Made by a program: the position numbers and the translations under genes. 64,000 nucleotides of DNA. Origin: Methanobrevibacter sp. GTDB lineage: Archaea > Methanobacteriota > Methanobacteria > Methanobacteriales > Methanobacteriaceae. Below the pieces are notes generated by a model. It was not told where the DNA came from and did not search any database. It worked only from the letters and a program-made list of their open reading frames with translations. The stretch spans positions 1 to 64,000 of the forward strand of contig JAGCBE010000102.1 of assembly GCA_017652345.1 (NCBI GenBank). The letters run 5' to 3'. Each line of letters begins with the position of its first letter. Position 1 is the stretch's first letter. Shown here in pieces: positions 61,231 through 64,000 of the stretch.

Positions 61231-61501
61231 TTTTATCTCCGTAGTTATCTACAAAGTTTTTAAAAGCTGAAATAAAACCGTCTCTATCTGCCACATCATC
61301 AGGTAGAATCATAATACAACGCTCTACCCAATCAATCATAGTAGTAGATTTGACGGTTTTAGATTTATCAAATAAATCAGAAGATGCTTTGATAAATGAC
61401 ATGACCTCTTTTAACTTATTGGGGTCATTCATTATCTTTAGCATCTCCTTCTTTTTATTAGGAAGAAGATTAGGCGTTATAATTTGCTTTTTCTTCTTCA
61501 T
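61208..61501 (-). CDS. Unknown small basic protein
   Basis: 97 residues. Lys-rich N-terminus (MKKKKQIITPNLLPNKKKEM), then a helical domain (TTMIDWVERCIMILPDDVAD). No strong ribosome binding site, so it is probably coupled to the gene above. Not recognised. Confidence 0.66.
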   Translation of the reverse strand: MKKKKQIITPNLLPNKKKEMLKIMNDPNKLKEVMSFIKASSDLFDKSKTVKSTTMIDWVERCIMILPDDVADRDGFISAFKNFVDNYGDKNESTNEQ

Positions 61502-61506
61502 TGATA

Positions 61507-61773
61507 TTACTTGGTTTCAGTATCGTAATCAGCCCAAAGTCTATCGTTAATGAACGCAGCAGTTTCCTTATTGACAGGGAAGAAATATGATTTCTTCTGC
61601 TTGTTGCTCATATTACGAGGATAAACAATATTGCGCTTACCATTCTTTTCAACGAGCTTGATACCAGTCAACTTGAAAGCGTCATTAAAGGTCATTTGTG
61701 CAATAGCAACACAACCACCAATGCCATTTTCAATAGGTAGAATCTTTGTACTTGTAATAGTTAACTTATCCAT
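61507..61773 (-). CDS. SpoVG-like protein
   Basis: 88 residues. TSTKILPIENGIGGCVAIAQ, NDAFKLTGIKLVEKNGKRN and FFPVNKETAAFINDRLWADY follow the SpoVG pattern (beta sheet, then a short helix). SpoVG proteins bind RNA/DNA and regulate expression. It is first in its transcript after an operator-like promoter. AAGGA site. Confidence 0.7.
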   Translation of the reverse strand: MDKLTITSTKILPIENGIGGCVAIAQMTFNDAFKLTGIKLVEKNGKRNIVYPRNMSNKQKKSYFFPVNKETAAFINDRLWADYDTETK

Positions 61774-61828
61774 TTTTATATTTCCTTCTCAATATAGAGA
61801 TTTTGATTATGTGTAAAATTTTGTTTAC

Positions 61829-61856
61829 AATATAACAATCAAATTTTGATTGTCAA
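61829..61856 (-). promoter_or_regulatory. Sigma70-like promoter with palindromic operator
   Basis: On the minus strand: TTGACA (61851-61856), 16-nt spacer, TATATT (61829-61834). The perfect palindrome CAATCAAATTTTGATTG (61836-61852) fills the spacer and touches the -35 box, so a bound repressor would block polymerase. It drives the SpoVG-like gene. Confidence 0.7.
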
Positions 61857-61866
61857 TAGTAAATGG

Positions 61867-62283
61867 TTATTTTAATGTTTCAGCATATACTTTCAAGTCA
61901 GATATTGTCTTGTCATAAGCTTTTGGAAATAACAATCCACCAGCCGAAACAGTTGTGTAGATTTGATTAAATGCATTTCTAATCTCCACTACAGGTTCTG
62001 TATCAATGACCTTCAACATTCTTTCTTTAACGAATACTGGAACATCAATGTTTGCTGTACATTCATTATTTTCGTCAATGAAGTTGTTCTTAAAATCGGT
62101 TAGATACCAACAAAGTTTTAGTACATCTTTCTTTGGTGTATTTTTGTCTTCATATCGCATGGCATATTTCCAAGCATTGGACAAATCACCAATTAGATAG
62201 CGAGTAATTTCAATTGCTTCAAGACCACTTTCATGTGTACGATAATGATTTGGTGTATTTACTTCTTCTAATAATGTTTGCAT
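61867..62283 (-). CDS. DUF3310-type protein
   Basis: 138 residues. VNTPNHYRTHESGLEAIEIT, SNAWKYAMRYEDKNTPKKDV and LKLCWYLTDF match the DUF3310 pattern (PxHY, EAI, N..KY..R, K.D..K..WYL), related to T7 gp1.7 nucleotide kinase. A second helical part follows. GAGGA site; overlaps the previous stop. Confidence 0.72.
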   Translation of the reverse strand: MQTLLEEVNTPNHYRTHESGLEAIEITRYLIGDLSNAWKYAMRYEDKNTPKKDVLKLCWYLTDFKNNFIDENNECTANIDVPVFVKERMLKVIDTEPVVEIRNAFNQIYTTVSAGGLLFPKAYDKTISDLKVYAETLK

Positions 62284-62600
62284 TATACTGCATCCTCTTG
62301 TTTATACACATTGATTATACTTTCTTGTGTTTCTTTTTCTTTTTGTGCCGCGGCAATAATTTTTGCTGTTGATTCACGCTGATATTTTTCTTCAGCACGC
62401 TGAATCAATGCTTTATGGATTCGCCAAGGCAAGAATAAAGCTACAGCAAAACCAAACAAAACCAAACCATACTTTAAAGCAATAAGACTATAATGTATGG
62501 AATAGTTCTGAATGGTATCACCAAACAAGCCAACACAAGCTAGAATGACAGTATAAAGAACAATTGATAATACGGTTATACCAAATATTTTCTTTGTCAT
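62283..62600 (-). CDS. Small membrane protein with two membrane segments
   Basis: 105 residues. Segments about 6-26 (FGITVLSIVLYTVILACVGL) and 44-59 (YGLVLFGFAVALFLPW), then a charged helix (ALIQRAEEKYQRESTAK). Could be a holin-like or superinfection-type protein; not recognised. AGGAGA site. Confidence 0.65.
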   Translation of the reverse strand: MTKKIFGITVLSIVLYTVILACVGLFGDTIQNYSIHYSLIALKYGLVLFGFAVALFLPWRIHKALIQRAEEKYQRESTAKIIAAAQKEKETQESIINVYKQEDAV

Positions 62601-62614
62601 TATACTATCTCCTA

Positions 62615-62923
62615 TTAAGCTATTCTTTCATCATCATCAAGAATCAAAATGGCTTCTTCTGCATTTGGACAGGTGTAAAGTTTTTCACCATTGATTACTA
62701 TTGGCTTTAAAACACCAACATTAACCAATACTCGGTCACCAACTTTCAATCCCTTAGGAAGTGGAATTACTTTATCAATACGTTTGTCATAGTGTCCTTT
62801 ACCCATTTGCACTATTTCAAACAATGAATAAGCAATCTGAACTATCTGTGGGATATATAGTCCACCTGCAGTGGTTTCGGTAAGATTTTTTAACAACATT
62901 TTATCATCAAGTAGCTTTGCCAT
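62615..62923 (-). CDS. GroES-like co-chaperonin (second copy)
   Basis: 102 residues. LLDDKMLLKNLTETTAGGLY, a mobile-loop-like IPQIVQ, EIVQMGKGHYDKR, LPKGLKVGDRVLVNV and a final AILILDDDE give the GroES/cpn10 layout. T4 encodes gp31, a GroES replacement needed to fold gp23. It lies 9 nt after another co-chaperonin gene. GAGGT site. Confidence 0.75.
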   Translation of the reverse strand: MAKLLDDKMLLKNLTETTAGGLYIPQIVQIAYSLFEIVQMGKGHYDKRIDKVIPLPKGLKVGDRVLVNVGVLKPIVINGEKLYTCPNAEEAILILDDDERIA

Positions 62924-62932
62924 ATCTACCTC

Positions 62933-63241
62933 TTATGCTGTTATCTTATCGTCTTCGTCTAATACCATTTGGATATCTTTTTCTGCGACAACACGATATG
63001 TGGTCTTTGTTATACCCTTGTAAATTGTGATTGATGGTGCAAGTGCAACATCAGCAATTACTCTATCACCAACTTTTACACATGGTTCAATAAGTTTACC
63101 GGTAAAGACATTCCATTCACCAGGACCAACAGCAGCTACTTTGAAAACATCGTAGCCCTGTTTCTTCAATGGTGCAATAATGCCACTATCGGACTTATAT
63201 TCTTCTTGAACTAGAAATATTTTATTACCTGTAGCTCGCAT
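62933..63241 (-). CDS. GroES-like co-chaperonin (first copy)
   Basis: 102 residues. RATGNKIFLVQEEYKSDSGI, VFKVAAVGPGEWNVFTG, CVKVGDRVIADVA and the end DIQMVLDEDD fit cpn10: base strands, mobile-loop-like SDSGIIAPL, VGPG, KVGDRV. Only about a quarter matches the downstream paralogue by eye. Possible partner of host GroEL for capsid folding. Confidence 0.75.
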   Translation of the reverse strand: MRATGNKIFLVQEEYKSDSGIIAPLKKQGYDVFKVAAVGPGEWNVFTGKLIEPCVKVGDRVIADVALAPSITIYKGITKTTYRVVAEKDIQMVLDEDDKITA

Positions 63242-63432
63242 TATCTATCACCTCGTTCCCAAATAACCTTCCAGTTATTGTGGTCATCTTCTTCTTCAAT
63301 TTTCAAAACGAACTTTGGATTCTTGTAAGATTCCATGAGTTCCTTTGTATAACATAGTGACTGAATTGGTTCACCATAAGGTGTACCAGTTACATCACAT
63401 CTGTACTTTGTAATTCGCCAAATATTCTTCAT
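63241..63432 (-). CDS. Unknown 63-residue protein
   Basis: Starts MKNIWRITKYRCDVTGTPYG, directly after the TAA of the next gene; a frame from 63486 lies inside that gene. CDVTG and CYTKE give two Cys. Small beta domain, not recognised. Confidence 0.62.
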   Translation of the reverse strand: MKNIWRITKYRCDVTGTPYGEPIQSLCYTKELMESYKNPKFVLKIEEEDDHNNWKVIWERGDR

Positions 63433-63433
63433 A

Positions 63434-63718
63434 TTAAAGATAGAACTCCTTGATAGAACGAGCAACAGCGACAATAGCCTTGTCATTATCTGACATGACC
63501 TTCTTATTACGAATAATTTGTTCAGCTGCCATTGTTACCTGTGCTTCCCAATCGGAAAGTTGAATCAAACGCTTCTGTGCAACCTGAACATTCACATGGG
63601 AACGAACTGGTTCGGTGGACTTAACCTGTCTACGGTTGCGAGATTGAACTGTATCAGTTGTAACAATATAAGTTGTTGCACTGTCATTTGGATTTAGAAC
63701 ATAACTATTCTTCAACAT
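63434..63718 (-). CDS. Unknown 94-residue protein
   Basis: MLKNSYVLNPNDSATTYIVT..., ending VARSIKEFYL. Helical C-terminal half (DWEAQVTMAAEQIIRNKK). AAGGAG site and a promoter upstream. Not recognised. Confidence 0.68.
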   Translation of the reverse strand: MLKNSYVLNPNDSATTYIVTTDTVQSRNRRQVKSTEPVRSHVNVQVAQKRLIQLSDWEAQVTMAAEQIIRNKKVMSDNDKAIVAVARSIKEFYL

Positions 63719-63773
63719 AGTTTCACTCCTTGTTAATTGTTTAATTTATGTTGTTTGTTGTGTTTCAACGATT

Positions 63774-63802
63774 AAAATATAGAAATAAAATATGTTTGTA
63801 AA
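63774..63802 (-). promoter_or_regulatory. Possible sigma70-like promoter of the early block
   Basis: Minus-strand TTTACA, 17-nt spacer, TATTTT, in an A/T-rich stretch about 56 nt before the ATG at 63718. The leader is CAA-rich as in the plus operons. Confidence 0.5.
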
Positions 63803-63863
63803 TTATTTTTAACTTTTTAGTTTTAACACAAACTTATTATTTTCTATTTGTGAACAATATAAC

Positions 63864-63890
63864 AAAAAATGGTGCATTTAAAAGCACCAT
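63864..63890 (-). terminator. Terminator of the gene entering from the right edge
   Basis: ATGGTGC/GCACCAT stem with an 8-nt loop followed by TTTTTTG on the minus strand, 30 nt after the stop at 63920. Confidence 0.82.
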
Positions 63891-63919
63891 TCGTTTTCTG
63901 TATTTGTTTAAACTTATTA

Positions 63920-64000
63920 TTATGGGTAATATGGATTAAATTTTTCAAGACCAAGTACTTTAAGTATAGCGACACCAAAATCTTCTTCTTCAAGTGATTC
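63920..64000 (-). CDS. C-terminal end of a gene cut by the window edge
   Basis: The last 26 codons read ESLEEEDFGVAILKVLGLEK and end NPYYP before TAA. The start lies outside. Not recognised. Confidence 0.6.
   Translation of the reverse strand, partial: ESLEEEDFGVAILKVLGLEKFNPYYP

Noticed and set aside
1..64000. Stop-codon reassignment (TAG or TGA read as amino acid)
   Set aside because: TAA, TAG (for example 37757-37759, 57054-57056) and TGA (for example 11452-11454) all end genes at sensible places next to new starts.
1..64000. CRISPR array or tRNA genes
   Set aside because: No spaced direct repeats and no cloverleaf-like sequence were seen in the short intergenic gaps. A tRNA that reads CGGA would have to lie elsewhere.

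Overview
The window is 64 kb of an AT-rich genome of a large contractile-tailed (T4-like) bacteriophage. Recognisable T4-type virion proteins are the major capsid protein (gp23-like), scaffold core (gp22-like), portal (gp20-like), tail tube (gp19-like), gp6-, gp25- and gp26-like baseplate proteins, a gp16-like small terminase and the translational repressor RegA. Large terminase, tail sheath, a classical gp21 prohead protease and the DNA polymerase are not here. TAA, TAG and TGA all end genes, so the code looks standard. No tRNA gene or CRISPR array was seen. The host is unknown. A membrane-anchored, spanin-like protein hints at a Gram-negative host, and TTGACA/TATATT promoters with GAGGT-type ribosome binding sites are unlike typical Bacteroidetes signals.

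Layout: nearly all structural genes are on the minus strand, so transcription runs from high to low coordinates. 59-64 kb is an early/housekeeping block: two GroES-like co-chaperonins, a DUF3310 protein, a SpoVG-like protein and a ClpP-like peptidase. IF-1 and a proline-rich protein follow at 58-59.6 kb. 48-57.8 kb holds many small accessory virion-type genes, most carrying one short shared module, plus a RuvC-like nuclease, an HNH nuclease and a TnpB element. 41-48 kb holds acidic and internal head proteins, fibre-like genes and the small terminase. 29-36.8 kb is the head/tail-tube block. 11.8-29 kb is the baseplate/tail hub with many tube-like paralogues and RegA. 1-7.3 kb holds further baseplate and fibre genes, with a second tnpB at 7.3-8.5 kb. 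Three short plus-strand operons (8.6-11.8, 36.9-38.2, 39.0-40.1 kb) of small unknown proteins interrupt the minus-strand block.

Regulation: minus-strand structural genes are preceded by T4 late-promoter boxes (TATAAATA and close variants). The plus-strand operons start from near-identical sigma70-like promoters (TTGACAGATG...TATATT). In ten genes the late box sits only 4-7 nt before the ATG, which predicts leaderless mRNAs.

Most unusual: three genes (portal, RuvC-like nuclease, a 104-codon protein) each have a well-placed start and then need a +1 shift at the same phased sequence, xxT CGG A, to enter the long conserved frame. In-frame CGG is otherwise almost absent. This looks like a recoding system built on CGGA. 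Second, a small accessory protein carries the same predicted processing site and 13-residue arm as the major capsid protein, with many synonymous differences. Third, ten proteins share a roughly 20-residue module (EAKxxLxxNGYxLE) that may be a head-targeting signal.
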